From positions 1 to 34,774 of the forward strand of contig CAISRC010000020.1 in assembly GCA_903887845.1 (NCBI GenBank): a stretch of DNA of 34,774 nucleotides, read 5' to 3'. Position numbers and translations under genes: made by a program. The notes beneath the pieces were generated by a model. That model was not told the DNA's origin. It saw only the letters and a program-made list of their open reading frames with translations, and did not search any database. This DNA comes from an uncultured Chlorobiaceae bacterium. Lineage in GTDB: Bacteria; Bacteroidota; Chlorobiia; Chlorobiales; Chlorobiaceae. Positions 9,048 through 16,477 of the stretch are shown piece by piece; the first letter of the stretch is position 1, and each line of letters opens with the position of its first letter.

Positions 9048-10502
9048 TTATTTTACTTTGGTTCCGGAGGTGCGATGTTCGTAATCGTGATAGTAGCCCA
9101 CTTCGACATTTTCAAGTATCGCGAGAGCATCATCAGTCAGTACTGCCAATGATGAGTAGAGGGTCAGCAGGTAGGAAGCGACACCCAGTTTGTCGAGTCC
9201 CATCAGTCTTGCAGAAAGGCTCGGGCTGATCTCTCCGGGAATCCCAGCCTGGTGCAGTCCAACTACACCCTGCTCATTTTCACCGACACGCACAAGGATG
9301 ATATTGGTTGTGCCATGACCGGATTTGCTGTTTTTGTTGATTTCAAGCTTGTCGCATGGAACAAGAGGAACGCCGCGCCAGGTCAGGACTGGAGTTCCAA
9401 AAAGGTTGATTGTCGGTGGAGGAACGCCGCGCCAGGTGCATTCGCGTTCAAAGGCCGCAATTGCTTTGGGATGAGCAATAAAGAATGCCGGTTTCTTCCA
9501 CACTTTGGTGAGCAGATCGTCAAGATCATCCGGGGTCGGAGTTCCGTAGCGGGTGCTGATGCGCTGGCCGGGATCTGCGGAGTGGAGCAGACCGAACTCC
9601 CGGTTGTTGATGAACTCCCACTCCTGACGCTCCTTGATGCCCTCAATCGTCAGACGCATCTGCTGCTCGATCTGGTTGAAGGGTTCGTTGTAGAGGTCGG
9701 AGACCCGTGTATGGACTCGTACGACGGTCTGGATGGCCTGCAGCGAGTATTCGCGAGGTTTGTTCGAATAATCTACATAGGTTTCCGGGATTTCAACATT
9801 TTCCTCAAATCCGGCAATAAGGTCAATATGTTTTTCACCGTGTTTGTTCACGGTAGAGCGTATTTTGAGGTACTCTTCTACCGCTTTCTGATATGACTCC
9901 TTCAGGGATGGTGATTCTCTCAGTAATTTTTCGATATCAACGCTTGAGATCGAAAAATATGAGCCAGGGGTGATGGTACGAATCGTGACTGAGGATGGTT
10001 TCTCTGAAACAAGCTCTTCTTCACCGAAATACTCTCCCTCTGAAAGCAGGGCGATACGGAGATCTTCACCATGAAGTCCCTTGCTTAAAATTTCGACTTG
10101 CCCATTCGCTATAATGAAGATTTTATGACGTTCTTCGCCTTCAAGAATCAGGGTGTTGCCAAGTTCGGCCTCTTCAAGCACAAACTTGCTTGCAATGCGA
10201 CCAATAATATCATCGTTAAACGATGCAAAGAGTGGAATACTTTTTAGTGCTGAAGGTCTGAACGAGGCTATACCGTCATGAAAATCAATGCCGATACGTT
10301 CGGGTTTCTGGAGCTCAATTTTTGTCCGGTTAACGCGATAGGTACCAGAAGAGACGTGAACCCACGGGAGCAGTTTCAGGAGCCACCTCGGGGTTATGGA
10401 GTTCATCTGAGGAGGAGTCTTGGTCGTATTGGCCAGATTTCTCGCTACATGGGTTGTCACGCTGCGCTGGAGATAACTGTTTGATTCGGGTTGTGCGTTC
10501 AT
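9048..10502 (-). CDS. Family 2 encapsulin shell protein with inserted cyclic-nucleotide-binding domain
   Basis: An HK97-fold shell protein of the SrpI/family 2 type, expected to form a protein compartment in the cytoplasm. Residues 1-60 are the N-terminal arm (SITPRWLLKLLPWV, SGTYRVNR). Residues about 84-220 are a cNMP-binding domain (IPLFASF, IIANGQVEIL, GEYFGEEELV). Residues about 245-484 are the capsid core (YSLQAIQTVVRVHTRVSDLY, EFINNREFGL, INLFGTPVLTWRG). The phosphate-binding cassette keeps FGE but has PSSVTI where cAMP binders carry an arginine (RAAT-like), so ligand binding may be lost or altered. The cargo-like desulfurase follows at 22 bp and serine acetyltransferase precedes at 43 bp. 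As I recall, cNMP-bearing shells (family 2B) are usually paired with terpenoid enzymes and desulfurases with 2A shells, so this pairing is unusual. Confidence 0.88.
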   Translation of the reverse strand: MNAQPESNSYLQRSVTTHVARNLANTTKTPPQMNSITPRWLLKLLPWVHVSSGTYRVNRTKIELQKPERIGIDFHDGIASFRPSALKSIPLFASFNDDIIGRIASKFVLEEAELGNTLILEGEERHKIFIIANGQVEILSKGLHGEDLRIALLSEGEYFGEEELVSEKPSSVTIRTITPGSYFSISSVDIEKLLRESPSLKESYQKAVEEYLKIRSTVNKHGEKHIDLIAGFEENVEIPETYVDYSNKPREYSLQAIQTVVRVHTRVSDLYNEPFNQIEQQMRLTIEGIKERQEWEFINNREFGLLHSADPGQRISTRYGTPTPDDLDDLLTKVWKKPAFFIAHPKAIAAFERECTWRGVPPPTINLFGTPVLTWRGVPLVPCDKLEINKNSKSGHGTTNIILVRVGENEQGVVGLHQAGIPGEISPSLSARLMGLDKLGVASYLLTLYSSLAVLTDDALAILENVEVGYYHDYEHRTSGTKVK

Positions 10503-10545
10503 GGTTTAATTCAATGGTTAAAAAGTGATCGATTAACGTGATCTT

Positions 10546-11460
10546 TCAAATGCCGAGACCGTCGGTAAAACTGCTTTCAACAGCGATCTGCTGCAAGACT
10601 CTTGAATTGGGCGGTACACTTTTTGTCTGCCACACGTTGCCACCGATAACAGAGTTTTTGCCGATGGTTATTCTGCCAAGAATATTGGCGTTTGAGTAAA
10701 TGACGACGTTATCCTCAATAATTGGGTGGCGAGGCAGATTCTTGACCGGGTTGCCGTGTTCATCGAGGGCAAACTTCTTTGCGCCAAGGGTTACTCCCTG
10801 GTAGAGTCGGACGTGGCTGCCGATAATGCAGGTTTCACCGATGACGACACCGGTGCCATGATCAATTGAAAAATAGTCTCCGATGTGAGCGCCGGGATGA
10901 ATGTCAATCCCGGTTTCCGAATGGGCCATTTCAGTAATAATTCTCGGAATCAGGGGCACGCCAAGCGACAGCAGGGTGTGAGCTGAGCGGTAGTTGACCA
11001 TTGCCCTGATGGAAGGGTAGCAGAAGATGATCTCACCATAGTTTTTTGCCGCCGGGTCTCCGTCGTAGATGGCCTTGACGTCAGTCCATAATTTCTTCCT
11101 GATCTCCGAAAGAATTCCTATGAATTGACGGGCGATCTCAGCAGCTTTTTCAGAGGCATTGGCAGCACTGTTGTTTTCTGTGTCGAAATGCTGAACGCTG
11201 AGAATCTGTTCAGCAAGCAATCCGTAGAGTTTTTCAACCCTGACACCGAGAAAATGTTGAAGCGACTGGCGACGCAATACGGGTCCGCCGAAATACCCTG
11301 GAAAGAGTATTGACCTGAGGAGTTCGACAATCTCTTTGAGCTTTTCAATAGAGGGCAGCAGATATTCGTGCTGCCCGGAATAGTCACCTTCACTATCATC
11401 AGCAGGGCTCGATAAAAGCTTGATCGCCTCTTCAATGATATCGCCGTTGTTGGTCTGCAT
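10546..11460 (-). CDS. cysE: Serine O-acetyltransferase
   Basis: Makes O-acetylserine from serine and acetyl-CoA, the substrate of the cysteine synthase encoded just upstream. The 304 residues include a helical N-terminal domain and a left-handed beta-helix of hexapeptide repeats (IDIHPGAHIGDYFSIDHGTG, then VVIGE, VRLYQGVTLGA, NVVIYSNANILG). The His-Asp pair of the active site lies in DHGTGVVIGE. The N-terminal part is longer than in E. coli CysE, like the extended anaerobe type. Adjacent to the encapsulin gene (43 bp) and to cysK (51 bp). Confidence 0.92.
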   Translation of the reverse strand: MQTNNGDIIEEAIKLLSSPADDSEGDYSGQHEYLLPSIEKLKEIVELLRSILFPGYFGGPVLRRQSLQHFLGVRVEKLYGLLAEQILSVQHFDTENNSAANASEKAAEIARQFIGILSEIRKKLWTDVKAIYDGDPAAKNYGEIIFCYPSIRAMVNYRSAHTLLSLGVPLIPRIITEMAHSETGIDIHPGAHIGDYFSIDHGTGVVIGETCIIGSHVRLYQGVTLGAKKFALDEHGNPVKNLPRHPIIEDNVVIYSNANILGRITIGKNSVIGGNVWQTKSVPPNSRVLQQIAVESSFTDGLGI

Positions 11461-11511
11461 TATTTATAATCTCCCTCTGTCGGATGGTGCTCCGTATTGA
11501 TAAAATTATGT

Positions 11512-12465
11512 TCAAATATTGACTGGTTCACTGTCAAACTGGTAGAGCAGCGTGGAGAGGTACCGCTCTCCAGTATCCGGCAGGATGACGACAATCCGTT
11601 TGCCCTTGTTTTCCTCACGCAGTGCAAGCTGTAAAGCGGCATACACGGCTGCGCCGGAAGAAATACCCACAATAAGTCCTTCGGTTTTGGCCAGTTTTCG
11701 GCCGGTACGAAGGGCATCTTCATTTTTAACCGGGATAATTTCATCGATAATGGAAGTGTTAAGAATATCCGGCACAAAACCGGCGCCGATACCCTGTATT
11801 TTGTGTGGTCCAGGTTTACCGCCGGCAATAACCTGTGAATCGAAGGGTTCAACAGCGACGATCTTTACCTCGGGGTTCCGCGCTTTGAGTACTTCTCCGA
11901 CACCGGTTATCGTACCACCCGTGCCTACGCCGCTGACAAAGAAATCAACCTTTCCGTCGGTATCATTCCAGATCTCTTCTGCCGTTGTTTTGCGATGAAT
12001 TTCAGGATTTGCAAGGTTTTTGAACTGTTGCGGAACAAAAGAATTTGGATATTCCGCGTGCAGTTCATCGGCAGTTCTGATGGCTCCGACCATACCTTCA
12101 GGGCCAGGTGTCAGAACCAGCTCTGCGCCAAGCGCCTTGAGCAGATTCCTGCGTTCGAGACTCATGGTTTCAGGCATCGTGAGTATCAGGCGGTATCCTT
12201 TGGCTGCGGCGATAAATGCCAGAGCAATACCGGTATTGCCGCTTGTCGGCTCAATAATGATGCTCTCTTTATTCAGCAAGCCCTCTTTTTCAGCTTTGTC
12301 GATCATTGAAAAACCGATACGGTCTTTGACACTTCCGCCCGGGTTAAAGTATTCAAGTTTGGCAATAATCGTGCCCAGGGCATCATGTTCACGATTGAAA
12401 TTTCCAAGCTCAAGAAGTGGTGTGTTTCCGATAAGATCGGTCAATTTTTTTGCAATACGTCCCAT
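11512..12465 (-). CDS. cysK: Cysteine synthase (O-acetylserine sulfhydrylase)
   Basis: A PLP enzyme that turns O-acetylserine and sulfide into cysteine. The 317-residue protein shows [10 protein letters not shown], the PLP lysine K47 in NPGGSVKDR, the substrate loop PTSGNTG (73-79), and the phosphate-binding GTGGTITG segment. Length and motifs are typical of CysK. With the next gene (serine acetyltransferase) it forms the two-step cysteine pathway and possibly the CysK-CysE complex. A 106-bp gap separates it from the regulator gene upstream; no clear promoter was recognised there. Confidence 0.94.
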   Translation of the reverse strand: MGRIAKKLTDLIGNTPLLELGNFNREHDALGTIIAKLEYFNPGGSVKDRIGFSMIDKAEKEGLLNKESIIIEPTSGNTGIALAFIAAAKGYRLILTMPETMSLERRNLLKALGAELVLTPGPEGMVGAIRTADELHAEYPNSFVPQQFKNLANPEIHRKTTAEEIWNDTDGKVDFFVSGVGTGGTITGVGEVLKARNPEVKIVAVEPFDSQVIAGGKPGPHKIQGIGAGFVPDILNTSIIDEIIPVKNEDALRTGRKLAKTEGLIVGISSGAAVYAALQLALREENKGKRIVVILPDTGERYLSTLLYQFDSEPVNI

Positions 12466-12571
12466 AGCTGTTGATTATTTAGGTGGTTGTAATGACCTTC
12501 AACATCGTTAATAAATACATAATTGTAAATCCCGTTAAACAGGCATCTGATATACCATAAACAGGGTATGG

Positions 12572-13225
12572 TCAGATATGGTATTCAATATTGTCGATCA
12601 ATCCCGCTTTTATGGCATACATGAGCAGTTCCGGACTGCTTGAAACGCCGAGTTTGCGAAAAATGTTTTTTCTGTGTGTCATGACGGTATGAAAACTGAT
12701 ATGTCGTTTTGTCGCAATTTCTTTTGTTGAAAGCCCACCGGCAATCAAACGAACTATTTCGATTTCTGAAGTGGTAAGAATGCTGGCATCCTCAAAAGGT
12801 GCCTCCTTTTTCAGAAGAATATCCAGCACATTTCCAGAATAATATTTCTTTCCTTTCAGTGCAGCGTCAACAGCATGAAAAATCTCTTCGCGATCATCGG
12901 TTTTCAGTGCAATATTTCTGATGCCGATATCATTTAATTCCTTTATTTTTACATTTGTCAAGGAGTTTGTCAACACAACGATTCCTGTCTCCTGGTGCTT
13001 TTTTCTCAGATCAGCAAGATCATTGATTGAATCAAAATCGAAAAGGAGATCATCGGTGATGATGAGCGCGATGGTCTCCTTTTGCAGATACTGTTGCAGA
13101 TCGGCCTTTGTCGATACAGTATGGAAGGTTTGGAAAAGGGGCCTCAACATGGAGTGTATCGCTTCATTGGTTAAATACTGGGTATCAGCAAGAATGACAG
13201 AGATGTTCTTGTATTCGTTTTTCAT
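12572..13225 (-). CDS. LuxR/NarL-type response regulator
   Basis: A 217-residue two-domain regulator. The N-terminal receiver-like domain has acidic LADTQ near residue 13, a candidate phosphoacceptor D58 or D59 in IITDDLLF, and a lysine near 107 in ALKTDD. The C-terminal LuxR helix-turn-helix (about 148-212) is well preserved (LTTSEIEIVRLIAGGLSTKEIA, then TVMTHRKNIFRKLG). The acidic pocket is not fully standard, so phosphorylation is uncertain. It starts 2 bp after the metY stop, so it is probably translationally coupled and co-expressed with the sulfur genes it may control. No histidine kinase is nearby. Confidence 0.85.
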   Translation of the reverse strand: MKNEYKNISVILADTQYLTNEAIHSMLRPLFQTFHTVSTKADLQQYLQKETIALIITDDLLFDFDSINDLADLRKKHQETGIVVLTNSLTNVKIKELNDIGIRNIALKTDDREEIFHAVDAALKGKKYYSGNVLDILLKKEAPFEDASILTTSEIEIVRLIAGGLSTKEIATKRHISFHTVMTHRKNIFRKLGVSSSPELLMYAIKAGLIDNIEYHI

Positions 13226-13227
13226 GG

Positions 13228-14529
13228 TTACGGTTTAGTTGCCACTCTCTGAAGCGCCTCATCAAGGGCTTCGATCAGGTCGTCAGGATGTTCAAGGCCG
13301 ATTGAGAGACGTATCAGGTCTGGTGAAAGACCACTCTGCAGTTGTTGTTCTTCGGTCAACTGGCTATGCGAGGTGCTTGCCGGATGGAGGATCAGGCTCT
13401 TGGCATCGCCAACATTGGCCAGGTGTGAGAAAAGTTTGATGTTGTCGATAATCTCCACGGCAGCATCGTACCCACCCTTTACTCCAAAGACGACCATGCC
13501 GCCAAACCCGTTCTTCAAATCTTTTGAAGCTTTAGGGTAAGAGGGGTCATTTTTCAGACCGGGATAACGAACCCATGCAACTCCCGGGTGTTTTGCAAGA
13601 TGTTCAGCAACCTTGAGTGCATTTTCTGAATGACGGGCCATTCTGACAGGCAGAGTTTCAATGCCTTGCAGCAGTATCCATGAATTGTCAGGCGCAATGC
13701 AGGCACCGAGATTTCTGAGTGGTACCGTACGGAAGCGAAGGGCGAATGCTATTGGCGCAAGAGGTTCCGGAAGGTCAATGGCCCAGCGCAGACCGTGGTA
13801 ATTGTTGTCTGCCTCGGTAAAGAGTGGATGTCGTCCGCCATTCCAGTTGAAACGTCCGGCATCAGTAATAATGCCGCCTATTCCTGAACCATGGCCGCCA
13901 AGCCATTTGGTGAGGGAGTTGATCACAATATCAGCTCCAAGGTCAATCGTTTTAAGCAGGTAAGGGGTGGTGAAGGTGGCATCGACAATCAGCGGCAAGC
14001 CGTTACGGTGTGCTACCTCGGCAATAGCCTTGACATCAGTATAGTCAAGAACCGGATTGCCGATGGTTTCAATGAAAAGAGCTCTTGTTTTTTCTGTGAT
14101 TGCCTTTTCAAAATTGGCCGGATCTTTGGGATCAACAAAGGTGACGTTGATGCCAAATTTCGGAAGGATGGCATCGAACTGGGTATAGGTTCCACCATAA
14201 AGGTTGTTGGCAGACACAATGTTGTCGCCTGCTTCTGCGAGAGTAATGATCGTATTGAAAATTGCGGCAGTGCCCGATGCGACGGCAACCGAGGCGGCGC
14301 CTCCTTCAAGCTTGGTAACCCGTTGCTCAAGAGTGTCGGTAGTCGGATTCATCAGCCGGGTGTAGATATTGCCAAGCTCCTTGAGGGCAAAAAGGTTAGC
14401 CGCATGTTCGGTGCTTTTGAAAAGATAGGAGGTTGTGCGATAGACCGGCACTCCACGCGAGAGAGTTGCGTCAACAGGCTGGCCTGCGTGCAGGGCAAGC
14501 GTTTCAAAGCGATAGTTTTCTGAACTCAT
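13228..14529 (-). CDS. metY: O-acetylhomoserine sulfhydrylase
   Basis: A 433-residue PLP enzyme of the Cys/Met family that joins sulfide to O-acetylhomoserine to give homocysteine. It shows FETLALHAGQ, YTRLMNPTTD, the SGTAAIFN loop, VDATFTTPYL, and the PLP lysine K208 (INSLTKWLGGHGSG). The longer length and the extra segment around GRFNWNGGRHPLF separate it from cystathionine lyases. No metX homoserine acetyltransferase lies in the window. It is the second gene after the attenuator-like leader at 15092-15219. Confidence 0.92.
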   Translation of the reverse strand: MSSENYRFETLALHAGQPVDATLSRGVPVYRTTSYLFKSTEHAANLFALKELGNIYTRLMNPTTDTLEQRVTKLEGGAASVAVASGTAAIFNTIITLAEAGDNIVSANNLYGGTYTQFDAILPKFGINVTFVDPKDPANFEKAITEKTRALFIETIGNPVLDYTDVKAIAEVAHRNGLPLIVDATFTTPYLLKTIDLGADIVINSLTKWLGGHGSGIGGIITDAGRFNWNGGRHPLFTEADNNYHGLRWAIDLPEPLAPIAFALRFRTVPLRNLGACIAPDNSWILLQGIETLPVRMARHSENALKVAEHLAKHPGVAWVRYPGLKNDPSYPKASKDLKNGFGGMVVFGVKGGYDAAVEIIDNIKLFSHLANVGDAKSLILHPASTSHSQLTEEQQLQSGLSPDLIRLSIGLEHPDDLIEALDEALQRVATKP

Positions 14530-14572
14530 TTAAATACTCTCCTTTATTAATTGGTGATGTTTACAATAAATT

Positions 14573-15049
14573 TTATGCAGTTTTTTGTTCGTTGATCTGC
14601 GCCCTGTTTCCAAAAAGCTTGAAGCGTTGCAGATTGAACTGGTAGAACAGGAAGCAACCGAAGCAGAAGCCTGCAAGTGCTATGGTGGCTGCAACAGCAA
14701 CCATCCCGGAAAGGATCCACCCGACAAGAGGTGCGCCTGAAAGGAAAGCGATCTGGGCTCCTCCGAGCAGAATAGCCGCAATGGAGTTGTTGAATCGCAT
14801 GAGTCTCGGATCTTCACTTTCAGCAGTCATGTTTTGTTTTGCAAAAAGGCGTGAGCCGATGAAAAAAATAAGGCTGCCGTTTTTACCAAAAACTACAGCG
14901 GAAAGAATTATAACAAAAAGTGCGGTGGTCACAATCGGCAACTGGAACATTATGGCAGAAGCAATGCCCACGAGCAGCACCACACGGTTCAGTTTTACAA
15001 TCGGTAACGGGATGCCAACGCATGTGGCTGATGTTGCAGTAGATGACAT
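14573..15049 (-). CDS. DUF4395 family membrane protein
   Basis: From ATG 15049 this is a 158-residue integral membrane protein with four predicted hydrophobic segments (VVLLVGIASAIMF, VTTALFVIILSAVVF, AAILLGGAQIAFLSG, MVAVAATIALAGFCFG). The LNR box near the N-terminus and the late CFGC cysteine pair (GFCFGCFLFY) fit DUF4395, a family of unknown function often found beside sulfur or thiol genes. A longer GTG start at 15106 falls inside the terminator hairpin and is rejected. It is the first gene after the leader/terminator structure and lies 43 bp before metY, suggesting a role in sulfide, cysteine or thiol handling (inference). Confidence 0.75.
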   Translation of the reverse strand: MSSTATSATCVGIPLPIVKLNRVVLLVGIASAIMFQLPIVTTALFVIILSAVVFGKNGSLIFFIGSRLFAKQNMTAESEDPRLMRFNNSIAAILLGGAQIAFLSGAPLVGWILSGMVAVAATIALAGFCFGCFLFYQFNLQRFKLFGNRAQINEQKTA

Positions 15050-15091
15050 GTTATTTTTCAATTGGTAGTTTAAATAAAATGAAAATAAAAA

Positions 15092-15118
15092 AACCGACTC
15101 TGACACTCAGAGCCGGTT
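15092..15118 (-). terminator. Terminator/attenuator hairpin upstream of the sulfur operon
   Basis: On the minus strand a 12-bp stem (15118-15107 with 15103-15092) encloses the 3-nt loop GUG and is followed by UUUUUAUUUU (15091-15082). The one imperfect pair (97 with 113) is a G-U wobble in minus-strand RNA but an A-C mismatch in plus-strand RNA, so the structure is meant for the minus strand. It stands between the leader ORF (15154-15219) and the first structural gene (15049), the position of a transcription attenuator. Confidence 0.8.
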
Positions 15119-15153
15119 GCAAGACTTGGTACTTCATGAAATAATATGAGTAA

Positions 15154-15219
15154 CTATCTCCTTCCAGATATCTCCGTGTCAGAATGGTGTGGCCATTGGC
15201 AACAGCAGTAGCAGCACAT
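15154..15219 (-). CDS. Cysteine-rich leader peptide (putative attenuator uORF)
   Basis: ATG at 15219 opens a 21-codon frame that begins MCCYCCCQWPHH and ends at TAG 15154-15156. Five of codons 2-7 are cysteine (TGC, TGC, TAC, TGC, TGT, TGC). It precedes an intrinsic terminator and then genes for sulfur assimilation. Such a run suggests ribosome stalling when charged Cys-tRNA is scarce. RNA 15185-15176, just after the Cys codons, can pair over 10 nt with the terminator loop and 3' arm (15106-15097), offering an antiterminator. Weak points: no clear Shine-Dalgarno sequence precedes the ATG, and translation is not shown. Confidence 0.6.
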   Translation of the reverse strand: MCCYCCCQWPHHSDTEISGRR

Positions 15220-15264
15220 CGTGAAAGTTTTAGAAGTCCCTGAATTCATAACTCAAATGTTTTC

Positions 15265-15289
15265 GGTTAAGCATTAACGATTGTTAACC
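15265..15289. promoter_or_regulatory. Palindromic operator (TTAAC-N4-GTTAA) and promoter of the sulfur operon
   Basis: The core TTAAC-GATT-GTTAA (15274-15287) is nested in an outer GGTTAA/TTAACC repeat (15265-15270 and 15284-15289). On the minus strand a -10-like TATGAA lies at 15250-15245, giving a start near 15238. This places the core centre about 42 bp upstream, the usual place for a class II CRP/FNR-type activator, and the -35 is poor, as expected for an activated promoter. The regulator identity is unknown. Confidence 0.45.
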
Positions 15290-15343
15290 ATATTTCTGCA
15301 AATTTCCAAATAAATCCTGACTTTTTTTAAAATTTATGCGTGA

Positions 15344-16153
15344 TCAGCTTATCCCGATAATGACGCTTGAGGCCTTGAATGCTGCGCAGGCATGGTCGCC
15401 CTCTTTCAATGACATTTTTTCTGAACTGCCATGGGTAATAACAGCAGAAATGACATTCCCGCCACCAATTTCAACATCAACTTCTGTATTGACCGGACCT
15501 TCAATAAGCTTGTTGATTATGCCTGGCAAAATATTGCGGGTACTTATTTTTGCCTCGTGCAGCTCCTGGCCGATAATAATTGAGCTTGCCTTGATGATTG
15601 CGTAAGCATTTATGCCTTCCTTAAGTCCCAGGTTATCAACGGAACCATTGGTGATAATGGCGACAATACGGCTTCCTCCATTGAGCAGAAGGACAACTTC
15701 AGAATTAACTGCTCCCTTGATGATTTTTTCCACGGTACCGGAAAAAATGTTGCGTGCACTGATTTTCATAGCTATTCTTTTAAGAAATTGATAAAGATGA
15801 TTGCTCTCTCCGAGACGATCTCCGAGATTCTGAAGAAACTTCCGGTGCTCTTCCTGAACAACACGGAACTGTTCAATAACTTTTTTCCCCTCTTTGGTCA
15901 ACATGGTGCCACCACCACCTTTTCCGCCTGTTACGCGGTCAACCAGAGGTTTTTCTGAAAGATTATTCATCATGTTGACCAAATGCCATGCCGTTTTGTA
16001 GCTGATGCCGACAGCTTTTGCAGCGCTGCTGATTGAGCCAAGCTCATCGATTTTTTCCAGCAATGCAATCCGGTCGCCTCCGAGAAACCTGTTCTCGGCC
16101 TTCTGAAACCAGACTGACCCTTCAAGGCCGATGAGCTCTTTTCTGCATGTCAT
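15344..16153 (-). CDS. modE: Molybdenum-responsive transcriptional regulator ModE
   Basis: ModE binds molybdate or tungstate and then controls uptake and cofactor genes. The 269-residue protein has a LysR-like winged helix (about 25-110: LLEKIDELGSISSAAKAVGI, GGKGGGG wing) and two molybdate-binding MOP/TOBE repeats (about 135-200 SARNIFSGTVEKI and about 204-269 STRNILPGIINKL). This is the full E. coli ModE layout. A strong ribosome binding site, GGGAGGAG, lies 7 nt before the ATG. It is divergent from moaA. Two ModE-box-like palindromes occur at 33521-33544 and 33588-33611 in this same window. Confidence 0.93.
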   Translation of the reverse strand: MTCRKELIGLEGSVWFQKAENRFLGGDRIALLEKIDELGSISSAAKAVGISYKTAWHLVNMMNNLSEKPLVDRVTGGKGGGGTMLTKEGKKVIEQFRVVQEEHRKFLQNLGDRLGESNHLYQFLKRIAMKISARNIFSGTVEKIIKGAVNSEVVLLLNGGSRIVAIITNGSVDNLGLKEGINAYAIIKASSIIIGQELHEAKISTRNILPGIINKLIEGPVNTEVDVEIGGGNVISAVITHGSSEKMSLKEGDHACAAFKASSVIIGIS

Positions 16154-16477
16154 TCGCCAACTCCTCCCGAAGTGGTCATAGAAACTATTCGTTAGTGAAA
16201 TCCCTGAAAACGAGTGGGCATGATGCGCCTCTTGAAGCTTTTCAGAAATTGAAACTTATGACAACAAGATACATGATTACGGCCAAAGGGAAAAAAACGG
16301 GCAAAGGCTTAAGTAGTCATCCAAAAAGAAATCATATTATGAACCATCCAATCGTAAAACATTTTACCACAAAGTAACTGTCGGTAATGCTTTTTATATT
16401 AGAGAAGGCGCAGGCTCATGAAAAAAGAGCGGCGCCTTTTTCTCATAACGCATTTTTCCCCCATTTTTTCTTTCAGC
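16154..16477. other. Divergent intergenic region modE-moaA
   Basis: Holds the promoters of both genes and the hairpin at 16402-16448. A 76-codon frame at 16147-16377 overlaps the modE start antisense and looks like chance. I searched by eye for a ModE palindrome (CGTTATA-N10-TATAACG) here and found only a poor half-site near CGTTAG at 16188. Confidence 0.5.
16402..16448 (+). terminator. Hairpin with T tract just upstream of moaA
   Basis: GAGAAGGCGC and GGCTC on the left pair with GAGC and GGCGCCTTTTTCTC on the right around an A-rich loop. The right arm runs into TTTTT on the plus strand, so it can act as an intrinsic terminator for plus-strand RNA. No plus-strand gene precedes it, so attenuation of moaA itself is possible. 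Its position also argues that moaA starts after it, at 16478, not at ATG 16418 inside the loop. Confidence 0.5.

Noticed and set aside
12535-12585. ACCATA/TATGGT inverted repeats after the regulator gene as a terminator
   Set aside because: There is no T tract and the stem is short and irregular.
15051-15137. A 28-codon ORF on the minus strand running through the terminator hairpin
   Set aside because: The nearest AAGGAG lies about 20 nt before its ATG, and the frame consists of the hairpin and T tract; better explained as the terminator.
15117-15240. Possible SAM (S-box) riboswitch in the leader of the sulfur operon
   Set aside because: The conserved S-box blocks are not there; the Cys-codon ORF plus terminator explains the region better.
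16147-16377. 76-codon plus-strand frame between modE and moaA
   Set aside because: Overlaps the modE start antisense, has no ribosome binding site and no recognisable protein pattern.
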